Source: JAIQFL01 sp035295745
GTDB taxonomy: Bacteria; Acidobacteriota; Terriglobia; Bryobacterales; Bryobacteraceae
Length of the DNA stretch: 64,000 nucleotides
Assembly: GCA_035295745.1 (NCBI GenBank)
Contig: DATGIL010000110.1
Location: forward strand, 31,529-95,528
Reading direction: 5' to 3'
Below, piece by piece: positions 1 to 7,853 of the stretch (position 1 is the first letter of the stretch; each line of letters opens with the position of its first letter). A model generated the notes under the pieces. It did not search any database. It saw only the letters and a program-made list of their open reading frames with translations, and was not told where the DNA came from. Both the position numbers and the translations under genes were made by a program.

Positions 1-18
1 CGTCTGACTCAGACGGGT
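1..18. repeat. Short palindrome beyond the 3' end of the kinase gene
   Basis: CGTCTGACTCAGACG is a perfect 7-bp inverted repeat around one base. The 13-mer GACTCAGACGGGT within it recurs at about 60466-60478, inside the inverted repeat upstream of the str operon. It may be a small dispersed element. There is no T-run typical of an intrinsic terminator. Confidence 0.4.
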
Positions 19-73
19 GCCTGCCGTGCGCAGCGCGCATTCGCAATCGTTTTCCTGTTGCGCCGTTCGGCAT

Positions 74-2776
74 CTATCGCGGAGCCGCTGGCAGTTTCGC
101 GCGCCGGAGATGTTCCTGAATGAACGGCGATTGCGGCTGGAGCCCGTCCCATTTGTTCCAGAGATCCATCAGGCGCCGGCGCAATTCGGCGACTTCCTCG
201 GCATTCGACTCGCTGGCTGCCAAGGCGCCGGCCAGCGCCTCCATGGCGGAGTGCTGGCGGAATGCGACGGCAAAATCGCGCGGAGCTAAGACAGCGGCTT
301 TTTCCGCATAATCGAGCGCCTTCCGGTAGTGCGCGATTGCGATGTTCGCTTGATGTTCCTGTTCGATGTCGCCACAGCTTTTCCAGGCATCGGAAAGGTT
401 GTTGAGTCCAGTGAGCAGGGCAGGGTGGCGCGCCTGCTCCTCATCGTAGATCGCGATCGCAGCATGGCAACGTGCCCGGGCTTCTTCCACACGTCCCAGG
501 TGAGCCAGAGGAACGGCGATGCTGGCGTGCGCGGCGGCCACCATCTCGCGGCGGTCGCGGCCTTCGGGAAGGAGCGCCTCGGCAGTGCGTTGGGCCGTCT
601 CGTAAAGGCGAATCGCCTCGTCGGGTTTTACGGTGTCGAGCACGGAAGCCAGCTTGCCCGCGGACCGCGCCACCTCGAGACGTAGGGTGGCGTTGCCGGA
701 ATCGGACGCCGCCAACCGCTCCGCCAGAGCGAGAGCTTTCCGGTAGTACGGTTCCGCTTCGCGCGGACGGCCCAGCGTGAAGCGATCGGTAGCCCCAAGA
801 ATATCGCCGGCGGCGTGGTACAGCAGGACCAGGGACCGGCCACTCACGGGGTCGAATGTTCCGTCGGCAAGATGCGGTTCGATAATGGCAATGCCCTGCT
901 GGAAGAAATCCGACGCCTGTTCGAAGCGCGCGACGCGTGCGGCGGCCCTTCCCGCGGTCAGGTCCAAACTGGCCAGGAATGCATGGGATTCCGACCATCC
1001 TTTCTCTGCGCTCACCAGTTGCGCATACACAGGCAGGACGGTCTTGGCTGTCTCGATGGCCTCCAGCGGTTGGCCGTTGAACCACTGGCTGTGAGCCAAT
1101 GTGGCGTATCCTCTGAGCAGGATGGTATTGGAAAGACCCGCGGCGTGGTCGATGCCGCGTTTGGCTGCGGCTACTGCGTCCGGTCCGGTACCGGCCTGGA
1201 CGTAGATCGCCGCTAACCTGAGATAGCCTTGCACGAATGACTCGCGCTGCGCGGCATCGAGGTACCCGCGGCGTAGCAGGTCCTCTTGAATCGCCAGCGC
1301 TTTCCGGTACGAATCCGCGGCGCTTTGGGAGCGGCCCAGGCTGGGCGTCGTCGGAGATCCCTGTACGTCGCCCACCTTCTCGTAGGCTTTCGCCAATTCC
1401 CACTGCAATCCCGGATCGGAGTGCGCGCTGCGGGATAGATTGTCGAGGTACTCGAGGGCGGTCTGCACCAGCAACTCGCGGGCGGGAACGGAGCCGGGAA
1501 GGGTACGGATACGGTCGTCGAAATCGAACAGAACCCGGTTCGCCAGCTTGCGGACCTGCAGGAAGCGCTCCTGCGCAAGACGCGCCTGGTACAACGCAGC
1601 GATGGCGCCGCCGGATAGCGAGATCGCCACGGCGGCGAGCGCAGACACTCCGAGCCAATGGCGGCGCACGTATTTTCGCGTGCGGTAAAAGATCGAGTCG
1701 GGCTGCGCCGATACCGGGAGACCGCGCAGGAACCTGCCGAGGTCCTCGGAGAATTGGCCAGCCGACTGGTACCGGCGGGTTGATTCCCTTTGCATTGCCT
1801 TGAGCACAATGTTGTCTAGATCCCCACGCAGACCGCGAAGCCCAACCGTGCTGGGAGGCTTAACGGGCGATTCACAGATAATGCGCACCGCTTCCACGGC
1901 ATCCGCGGTTTTCAGTACGTGCGCCCGGGTTCCCGTCAGCAGTTCGTACAGCACCGCGCCGAGCGAATAGACATCGGTGGCAGTGGACACGGGCTGGCCG
2001 AGAATCTGCTCGGGGCTGGCATAGGCCGGGGTCATCAGTCGAAGGCCGGTCATGGTGCGCGTGTCGACGTCCGCGCCCTCAGTGGGATCCAGCAATTTGG
2101 CGATCCCGAAATCGACCAGCTTGGGCACGCCTTCTTCCGTGACCAGGATGTTCTCCGGCTTGATGTCGCGGTGCACGACGAGCCGCTGGTGTGCGTATTG
2201 CACGCCGTCGCAGACCTGCCGGAACAACTCCACGCGCGCTTCAATCGAGAGACCTCTCTCGCGGCAGTACTGCGTGACCGGAACTCCCGCGATGTACTCC
2301 ATCACGATGTAGGGCAGTCCCGACTCCGCTGTGCCGCCGTCCAACAGGCGTGCGATATTTGGATGCTCGAGTCCGGCCAGTACCTGGCGCTCATGCCGGA
2401 AGCGGTTCAACGTCGAGCTGTCCGTTGCTTCGAAGCGCAGGGTCTTGATGGCCACTTCCTTGCGGTACTGATCGTCGTCACGGACAGCCAGGAATACGGC
2501 TCCCATGCCGCCCTTCCCGATCGGACGCAGAATTCGATACGGTCCGAGGTGCTGGTCTGTCCGGTTGCCCTGCGACACCAGGGAGATGGCCGCCTCGCGA
2601 ACGATGTTAGAGATGGTGTCGCCCCGGTCATCGTCGCGTAACAAATCGAGAACATGCCAGCACAGATCGTCGTCTTGCGGACACTGTTCCCGAAGAAAAG
2701 GCTCCCACTGCTCTGGAGGCAGTTTGGCTGCCGTCTCGAACAACGATTCGATGCGTTGCCATCGATCCACCGACAT
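74..2776 (-). CDS. Membrane-anchored serine/threonine protein kinase with C-terminal TPR region
   Basis: A Hanks-type Ser/Thr kinase that should phosphorylate proteins at the inner face of the membrane. Counting from the chosen start, the kinase domain spans about residues 79-350. It has the glycine loop GKGGMGAVF, the VAIK lysine (K111), the catalytic HRDIKPEN loop (202-209), DFG (222-224) and the ASPEQ motif. One hydrophobic segment lies at about 374-395. The remaining 500 residues are helical and TPR-like and probably bind partners. The reading frame opens at 2833, but the ATG at 2776 gives the N-terminus MSVDRWQRIESLF, which resembles the usual start of acidobacterial kinases of this layout. 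The gene is transcribed away from the sigma-54 activator. Substrates cannot be deduced from the sequence. Confidence 0.93.
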   Translation of the reverse strand: MSVDRWQRIESLFETAAKLPPEQWEPFLREQCPQDDDLCWHVLDLLRDDDRGDTISNIVREAAISLVSQGNRTDQHLGPYRILRPIGKGGMGAVFLAVRDDDQYRKEVAIKTLRFEATDSSTLNRFRHERQVLAGLEHPNIARLLDGGTAESGLPYIVMEYIAGVPVTQYCRERGLSIEARVELFRQVCDGVQYAHQRLVVHRDIKPENILVTEEGVPKLVDFGIAKLLDPTEGADVDTRTMTGLRLMTPAYASPEQILGQPVSTATDVYSLGAVLYELLTGTRAHVLKTADAVEAVRIICESPVKPPSTVGLRGLRGDLDNIVLKAMQRESTRRYQSAGQFSEDLGRFLRGLPVSAQPDSIFYRTRKYVRRHWLGVSALAAVAISLSGGAIAALYQARLAQERFLQVRKLANRVLFDFDDRIRTLPGSVPARELLVQTALEYLDNLSRSAHSDPGLQWELAKAYEKVGDVQGSPTTPSLGRSQSAADSYRKALAIQEDLLRRGYLDAAQRESFVQGYLRLAAIYVQAGTGPDAVAAAKRGIDHAAGLSNTILLRGYATLAHSQWFNGQPLEAIETAKTVLPVYAQLVSAEKGWSESHAFLASLDLTAGRAAARVARFEQASDFFQQGIAIIEPHLADGTFDPVSGRSLVLLYHAAGDILGATDRFTLGRPREAEPYYRKALALAERLAASDSGNATLRLEVARSAGKLASVLDTVKPDEAIRLYETAQRTAEALLPEGRDRREMVAAAHASIAVPLAHLGRVEEARARCHAAIAIYDEEQARHPALLTGLNNLSDAWKSCGDIEQEHQANIAIAHYRKALDYAEKAAVLAPRDFAVAFRQHSAMEALAGALAASESNAEEVAELRRRLMDLWNKWDGLQPQSPFIQEHLRRAKLPAAPR

Positions 2777-3141
2777 TTCCGCACATCTTACATCATTGGT
2801 TCGAGGATCAAAAGGTAGTCCTGAACTGACCACAGTTTTGGCTGAGGCTTTGAGTTTGTGGGCTCAGACTTGAAACGTAAATAGGTTCCAAGCCACTATT
2901 CCGCACGAAGGCAAACTGGGATGCAGTGAGAGACTGTGCACCACGGACATCCCCACACTCAGTACGCACGGCGCGCTTTCATCCACTCGGGTTTACCTTC
3001 GCTGATTATGAATTCGCTTAAGCGTGTTGAATCGGGTCTGGCCGGGTTAGCTTTGCAGCCCTCCCGATTTTAGCCGAAATTTACACTCGTAACTGCGCCG
3101 GCCGATGTGAGGCTCTCACTTCGGCATGGGAAAGCCTCTTA
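2777..3141. other. Divergent intergenic gap, no gene seen
   Basis: 365 bp between the kinase and activator start codons. No convincing ORF, RNA gene or GG-N10-GC (sigma-54) element was found. Promoters for both genes must lie here, but no clear -35/-10 pair was recognised. Confidence 0.5.
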
Positions 3142-4518
3142 GTGCAACTGAAGGCTTGGTTCCGAAGCTGTCAGTGCCCGGGGTCGTTCGAAGCTCAGCT
3201 TCGGGCGGCATTGGACGCTGGTGGTGTGAGCGTTCAGGATGACCCTTCGATAGCGTATGGGGTCATTGGCTTTGAGAAGGCCGACGATTCTCTCTTCTCG
3301 ATGCTGCATGAAGTTCGCCGCGATCCGCACAGGCGTGTCCTGCTGGTTTCCGTTTCTACACAGCCGGCGGATCCTAGTCTAACCTGGCGTCTGTTGCATG
3401 CCGGTGCTTCAGATCTGGTGAAGTGGAGCGATCCCAGCGCGGGAGCGCAGGTAATCGCAAAGCTACAGCGCTGGACCGAGGTGGACGATTTCGCGGCGCA
3501 GGCGGTCTCCCAGGAAGCGCTGATCGGCGAGAGTTCGGCATGGCGGGTGTTGATTCGAAAGGTGGTGGAAGCGGGACGCTTCTCTACTATGCCGGTTCTG
3601 CTCATCGGGGAGAGCGGAACGGGAAAGGAACTGCTCGCGAAGCTGATCAGCGCGGCAGGCGCCGGCGCCCCAGGCACGAGTCGATTCCGCAAGGAACTCG
3701 TGACGGTGGATTGCGGCTCGCTCGTGCCGGAACTCTCGGGCAGCGAATTCTTCGGACACGAGCGGGGCGCGTTCACTGGCGCCCACATGCAGAGGGAGGG
3801 TGCGTTCGCGATGGCCGACGGCGCCACCTTGCTGCTGGACGAGATCGGCGAAATTCCGCTCGGCTTACAGGCGCAGCTACTGCGCGCGATCCAGGAGAAG
3901 ACTTACAAACGTGTGGGTGGCAACGTCTGGCAGAAGACGAATTTCCGGCTGGTCTGCGCGACCAATCGGAACCTGGAGGATCTGGTCCAACGCGGCCAGT
4001 TTCGCCTCGACCTTTACTATCGCATCGCGGGCTGCGTTTTCCGCACGCTGCCGCTCGCCGAACGGAAGGAAGACATCCTCCTGCTGGCCCGCCATTTTCT
4101 GGCCAGCTATCTTCCCGGCAGTATCTCGGGATTCGATAACGCGGTCAGCGAATATCTGCTCAACCGCGTTTACAACGGCAACATCAGGGAACTGCGGCAA
4201 CTCATCGAGCGGATCGCGTATCGTCACGCCGGTCAGGGTCCGATCACCGCGGGCGACATTCCTGACGAGGATCGTCCACCCAATGGGGACATTGATCGTG
4301 CGTGGCCGGATGAGGAACTGGAGCGCTCGATCTCCAACGCGCTGGCAACTGGTACCAGCCTCACGGAGATCAATCGCGTCACGGCGGATACGGCGATTCG
4401 GATGGCGGTCCGCTCGGAGCAAGGCAATCTGCAGCGGGCCGCCAGCAAGTTGGGGATTACCGATCGCGCGCTGCAGATGCGGCGGGCGGCCGACCGGCAG
4501 CGCGAGCAGCAGCATTGA
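3142..4518 (+). CDS. Sigma-54-dependent transcriptional activator (enhancer-binding protein)
   Basis: A bacterial enhancer-binding protein that remodels sigma-54 RNA polymerase by ATP hydrolysis. The AAA+ domain (about 125-365) carries Walker A GESGTGKE (156-163), the sigma-54 contact loop GAFTGA (209-214) and Walker B LLLDEIGE (230-237). The C-terminus (about 425-450) is a Fis-type helix-turn-helix containing NLQRAASKLGITDRALQ. The first 110 residues have alternating strands and helices like a receiver domain, but no clear phosphorylatable aspartate pocket was identified, so the input may be unconventional. The start is GTG with GGGAAAG upstream. The stop lies one base from the stop of the convergent gene at 4520, and -24/-12 elements occur at the far end of that cluster, so it is the natural candidate regulator of the neighbouring operon (inference). 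Confidence 0.92.
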   Translation: MQLKAWFRSCQCPGSFEAQLRAALDAGGVSVQDDPSIAYGVIGFEKADDSLFSMLHEVRRDPHRRVLLVSVSTQPADPSLTWRLLHAGASDLVKWSDPSAGAQVIAKLQRWTEVDDFAAQAVSQEALIGESSAWRVLIRKVVEAGRFSTMPVLLIGESGTGKELLAKLISAAGAGAPGTSRFRKELVTVDCGSLVPELSGSEFFGHERGAFTGAHMQREGAFAMADGATLLLDEIGEIPLGLQAQLLRAIQEKTYKRVGGNVWQKTNFRLVCATNRNLEDLVQRGQFRLDLYYRIAGCVFRTLPLAERKEDILLLARHFLASYLPGSISGFDNAVSEYLLNRVYNGNIRELRQLIERIAYRHAGQGPITAGDIPDEDRPPNGDIDRAWPDEELERSISNALATGTSLTEINRVTADTAIRMAVRSEQGNLQRAASKLGITDRALQMRRAADRQREQQH

Positions 4519-4519
4519 G

Positions 4520-5815
4520 CTAACGGCCGCAGGCCGTGTGCAGGGCGTGGGCCGTATCTTCGTCCAGCACCCCTGTGAGGGGCAACCCGTGGCTCTCCTG
4601 GAAAGCGCGGAGGGCGCGCACGGTGTTCGGGCCCATGACGCCATCCTGCACCACCCAAGGACCGAGGATTTGCGCCAGGCATGCCTGGGCCCAGGAGATG
4701 CGGTGGTTTTCCGGCAAACCAAAGAACCAGCCGCGGTCCCACTTCATCCGCCCGCGCACAAACGGTTCATTGCGGCGGAAGCGGTATTCGCTCTCGCTCT
4801 CGCCCTCGCCCGGCCTGCCGGTTTCGGCCTCGAAGAGGAAGGGCCAGCGGCGATCGCGGAAAGGGTGTTCCTCACGGCGGCGTTCCTCGCGATGCCGTTC
4901 TTCACGTACACGTTCCCGGTGCCCGAATCCCCATTCGCCCTCGCCCTGGCTGCCGGTTTCGGCCTCGAAGAAGGGCCAGCGGCGCTCGCGGAAGGGATGT
5001 TCCTCACGGCGACGCTCCTCGCGATGCCGTTCTTCCCGGAGACGTTCGCGCCGTCCGAAACCCCATTCGTTCTCGCCCTGGCTGCCGGTTTCGGCCTCGA
5101 AGAAGGGCCAGCGGCGCTCGCGGAAGGGATGTTCCTCACGGCGGCGCTCCTCGCGATGCCGTTCTTCACGGAGACGTTCGCGCCGTCCGAAACCCCATTC
5201 GCTTTCGCCCTGGGTGCCCGTTTCGGCCTCGAAGAGGAAGGGCCAACGGCGATCGTGGAGCCGGTGTTCCTCACGGCGCCTTTCCTCGCCGAAGCGTTCG
5301 CGCCGTTCCCAGCGGCGCTCACCAGGGAACTCCGCCTCCTGCGAGGTTCCGATCTCATGGCTTCCGCGATGGCCGCCTCCGCCCCCGGCGCCCTGGCCAC
5401 CGCCTCCCATAGGCGGAGGACCCGAGGGTGCTCCTGGCGGCGGCGCTCCCCCTGCCGCGTCCGCTCCCTGTCCGCTACACGCCGCTTGCAGAGCAGCAAC
5501 GGTGTTGGGATCGAGCAGTCCGGTCGGGGGTAACTGCTGCTGCGTCTGAAAGGTCTGCAGCGCTTGATGGGTCTGAGGATTCCAGAACCCGGTTTGCGGG
5601 ATTGACGGATCCATGATTTGCGCGAGACATCCCTGCGCCCATTGCATCTGCGGATCCGGCTGCACTGGTGCGCCTCCGAATATTCCATGCCAGCGGTGAA
5701 AGCCTCTCCCGAAGCGGCGCCGAAAACCGCCACCCGATCCGCCCCTCCGAAAATTCCTTCCGCCCCCGCCCCAGCGCATGGGGCCATGACCACCCTGCCC
5801 TTTCCAGCTGCTCAT
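4520..5815 (-). CDS. Repeat protein with two peptidoglycan-binding-like domains
   Basis: 431 residues. A Gly/Arg-rich N-terminus is followed by a peptidoglycan-binding-like helical domain (about 57-113; CLAQIMDP, TGLLDPNTVAALQ). A Gly/Pro linker leads to four tandem repeats of 44-45 residues (168-335) built on REERRREEHPF, RRWPF and EAETG. A second peptidoglycan-binding-like domain closes the protein (about 374-430; CLAQILGP, TGVLDEDTAHAL). The two terminal domains are clearly related to each other. There is no classical signal peptide; the N-terminus resembles that of the gene at 6762. The ribosome-binding site AAAGGAG precedes the ATG. This is the last gene of the minus-strand run, so the product may bind cell wall while the charged repeats form a scaffold (inference). 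Exact function is unknown. Confidence 0.85.
   Translation of the reverse strand: MSSWKGQGGHGPMRWGGGGRNFRRGGSGGGFRRRFGRGFHRWHGIFGGAPVQPDPQMQWAQGCLAQIMDPSIPQTGFWNPQTHQALQTFQTQQQLPPTGLLDPNTVAALQAACSGQGADAAGGAPPPGAPSGPPPMGGGGQGAGGGGGHRGSHEIGTSQEAEFPGERRWERRERFGEERRREEHRLHDRRWPFLFEAETGTQGESEWGFGRRERLREERHREERRREEHPFRERRWPFFEAETGSQGENEWGFGRRERLREERHREERRREEHPFRERRWPFFEAETGSQGEGEWGFGHRERVREERHREERRREEHPFRDRRWPFLFEAETGRPGEGESESEYRFRRNEPFVRGRMKWDRGWFFGLPENHRISWAQACLAQILGPWVVQDGVMGPNTVRALRAFQESHGLPLTGVLDEDTAHALHTACGR
4811..5314 (-). repeat. Four in-frame tandem repeats of 132-135 bp
   Basis: The string GTTTCGGCCTCGAAGA starts at 4821, 4956, 5088 and (in CGTTTCGGCC context) 5220, giving spacings of 135, 132 and 132 bp. 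The repeats encode 44-45-residue units and preserve frame. Inner copies are almost identical at DNA level, pointing to recent duplication or gene conversion. Confidence 0.9.
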
Positions 5816-5941
5816 CTCTTTGCTCCTTTCGTGCTGTGGTGCGCGCCGCGACCCGGCGCGGCCGACCGGTTTCCATTGAGTTGTGTTGTCTTTCCCGCGG
5901 CGCGCCCGAACGTCCCGGGTGCTGCCGCCGGCAAAGAGGAA

Positions 5942-6333
5942 TCAGACCGATTGTCTTTTCCAAAGCTCGGAAAAACTTGATGGAGTGAAGTTGCCGCGGG
6001 CGAAGCCGGTCTCCTGCTGCGGTGCGGCGGCACGTCCCTGATGCTGGCCTTGTCCCGCTGGGCGCTGTCCCGCAGGCCGCTGTCCGGTGGGCGCCGGCGA
6101 TTGTCCGGGCGTGCCTTCCGGCGGTTGTCCAGTGGGGGAAGCCGCATGTTTTCCGCCCGGTCCACCCGGCGACTGAGCCGCCGCCCCCGCCGTCGGTTGT
6201 CCCGACGGGCCGGCGCTTTTGCCGGGAGTTCCCGACGGTCCAGCGAGAGTTTGTCCCGAACCACCGGCGCGCGTTCCTGGCGATCCGGAGGGCGCTGGTC
6301 CGGAGGCGCCTGCGTTGCGCTTCCCGGTGCCGG
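5942..6333 (-). pseudogene. Out-of-frame 3' continuation of the Gly/Pro-rich gene at 6762
   Basis: After the TAG that ends the upstream frame at 6334, a different minus-strand frame continues with the same Gly/Pro/Ser/Ala/Gln-rich composition. It ends in a plausible C-terminus, FTPSSFSELWKRQSV, with stop at 5942. This frame uses ordinary codons and lacks the Arg-rich look of the shadow frames. It reads as the distal half of one protein of about 273 residues separated by a single -1 frame change, caused by mutation, sequencing error or recoding. No classical X-XXY-YYZ slippery heptamer was found at the junction. It could also be noncoding. Confidence 0.5.
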
Positions 6334-6762
6334 CTAGCGGCGTCCCGTAGCAGGCTTTCCGGATGGTCCGGGCGGCGCTGCTCCCGGCCTCGCTTCGGGT
6401 CTCGCACCAGGTCTCCCTTCCGGCCTCGTGCCGGGCCGCACGTCGGGCCGCGCCCCTGGCCGGGCTTCGGGCCCAGCCCCGTGTCTTGGTCCTCCCGGCT
6501 CTCCTACTCCTCCCGGCCTCGGTCCAAACTGCCCTGGCCGCGGTACGCCGGGCGGTGGACCCCAGGGACCCACGGGCGGTGCGCCCCACGCACCCGATGG
6601 CGGGCCTGCCCAGGGAGCCGCCGGCGGAGCAGGCCATCGTCCCCACACAGGAGGTGGCGGAACCGGTGGCATGCCTTGCCACGGCCGATCGAGCCAGTGC
6701 CATCGATGGTTGCGGCCATGCCGCCACCCGCGTCGAAAATCTCTACCTTGTCCTGGAAACAT
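6334..6762 (-). CDS. Gly/Pro-rich low-complexity protein (apparently truncated by a frame change)
   Basis: 142 residues in this frame. The basic, Trp-rich N-terminus MFPGQGRDFRRGWRHG resembles the start of the peptidoglycan-binding-like protein encoded just downstream. It is followed by Pro/Gly-rich sequence (PPAAPWAGPPSGAWG) and then degenerate RPGARPE-type repeats. The reading frame is open further upstream, but the ATG at 6762 has a strong AAAGGAG site and overlaps the end of the PLP-enzyme gene by 20 bp, typical of translational coupling. The frame stops at 6334, while a compositionally matching frame runs on to 5942. A flexible surface or spacer protein is plausible; no catalytic domain is visible. 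Confidence 0.65.
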   Translation of the reverse strand: MFPGQGRDFRRGWRHGRNHRWHWLDRPWQGMPPVPPPPVWGRWPAPPAAPWAGPPSGAWGAPPVGPWGPPPGVPRPGQFGPRPGGVGEPGGPRHGAGPEARPGARPDVRPGTRPEGRPGARPEARPGAAPPGPSGKPATGRR

Positions 6763-7840
6763 TGCCTCCGACTCCTTTCGCTTTCCTTCGAATGCGCGCG
6801 CCCGCGGATGCGAGGATCCGGGCTGCCTGGTCGATCTCCTCGATTCCGTGGCGCGCAGTAAATACAAAACTGATTCGCGGACGCCCATCGCCCGGGTCGC
6901 GATGCAGGATGGACCGAACACCCTGCCGGGTGAGAGCTGCGTGAAGCGCTCGTGTATCCACCTGCGCTGGAAATTTCAGCGGCTGGACCGGAAACAAACT
7001 CCCGGCCACCACCAGATCGGGTACTGCCTGTCGAAAGCGCGAGACGTGCGTTGCGAGGCGGCGCCGCAAGCCATCGCCCCAACGCCGGTTCATTTCGAGC
7101 GCGCGGAGCGCCGCCGCCATGGAAGCTGCCGAAGGCGGACTGCAATGGACGAGGCTCGCGCTGTTCTCACGAAATTCGCCCATCAAAGACCGCGATCCGC
7201 CAATCATCGCCACGGGAACGCCAAAGGCCTTGGCGAGCGAACTGACCACCACCGTCCGCGAATGACGCAGATTCGAGTGGCGTAGTGAGCCTCCTCCTCC
7301 GTTGCCGTAGGGATCCAGGCTGGAAGGTTTCCTGCCCAGCACACCCAAGGCCTGTGTGTCGTCCACAATCAGCAGCCCGCCGGCATCCTCCACAGAGACG
7401 GCGTACTCGCTCAGCGGAGCAGGCGTGCCGCGGATGGGACAGAAACCATCCGTGACAATCACGGGCCGCGCATCGTGCGAGCCGCGCAGCGCCTTCCGCA
7501 ATGCGGCTGCATCATGCGCCGGAAACGTCCGCACGCACACACCCGAAGCGGCCGCCCGATCGGTTCCCCAGCGCGCGATCGGATACGCCGCATCGTCCAC
7601 CCAGATGGCCACATTGCGCGTAGCCAGCATCGCGAATAGATCGCAGAACAGGTGCAAGGTCGAACTGCCCAGCAGAACCCGTTCGCATCCGGTCAGGGCC
7701 GCCAGTTGTTCCTGCGCCTGTACCGTTCCTGGAAGCGCTTCGAGAGCGCCGGGCTTGCCCAGCGTCAACTGCGGCCAGCCCGGCAGATTCCATGATGCAT
7801 GCTCGAAACCCAGATAGAGAGCAGAAGTGAAATCCAGCAT
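6743..7840 (-). CDS. PLP-dependent alpha-oxoamine synthase-like enzyme
   Basis: A fold-type I aminotransferase-family protein of 365 residues. The PLP lysine is K204 in SSLAKAFG, and the cofactor-contacting acidic motif is VDDTQALGVLG (159-169). Both match the alpha-oxoamine synthase branch (KBL, BioF, SPT), which condenses an amino acid with an acyl-CoA, although the usual VDDAHxxG is VDDTQALG here (Gln for His). It is shorter than typical BioF (about 385) and lies in a cluster with no other biotin or lipid genes, so a BioF assignment is not justified. It may modify or make a small molecule or lipid used by the neighbouring surface proteins (inference). It is 13 bp downstream of the 660-aa gene and overlaps the next gene. 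Confidence 0.8.
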   Translation of the reverse strand: MLDFTSALYLGFEHASWNLPGWPQLTLGKPGALEALPGTVQAQEQLAALTGCERVLLGSSTLHLFCDLFAMLATRNVAIWVDDAAYPIARWGTDRAAASGVCVRTFPAHDAAALRKALRGSHDARPVIVTDGFCPIRGTPAPLSEYAVSVEDAGGLLIVDDTQALGVLGRKPSSLDPYGNGGGGSLRHSNLRHSRTVVVSSLAKAFGVPVAMIGGSRSLMGEFRENSASLVHCSPPSAASMAAALRALEMNRRWGDGLRRRLATHVSRFRQAVPDLVVAGSLFPVQPLKFPAQVDTRALHAALTRQGVRSILHRDPGDGRPRISFVFTARHGIEEIDQAARILASAGARIRRKAKGVGGNVSRTR

Positions 7841-7853
7841 CTCCCCTTAAGGT

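Noticed and set aside
441..1658. 405-codon minus-strand ORF inside the kinase
   Set aside because: Alternate frame of the TPR region with Arg/Pro-rich, low-quality translation.
3048..3060. Possible sigma-54 promoter before the first activator
   Set aside because: GG and GC in CTGGCCGGGTTAGCTTTGCA are 13 (or 9) bases apart rather than the required ten.
3800..5533. 577-codon plus-strand ORF across two genes
   Set aside because: Runs through the activator and antisense through the repeat protein; apparent repeats only mirror the real minus-strand repeats.
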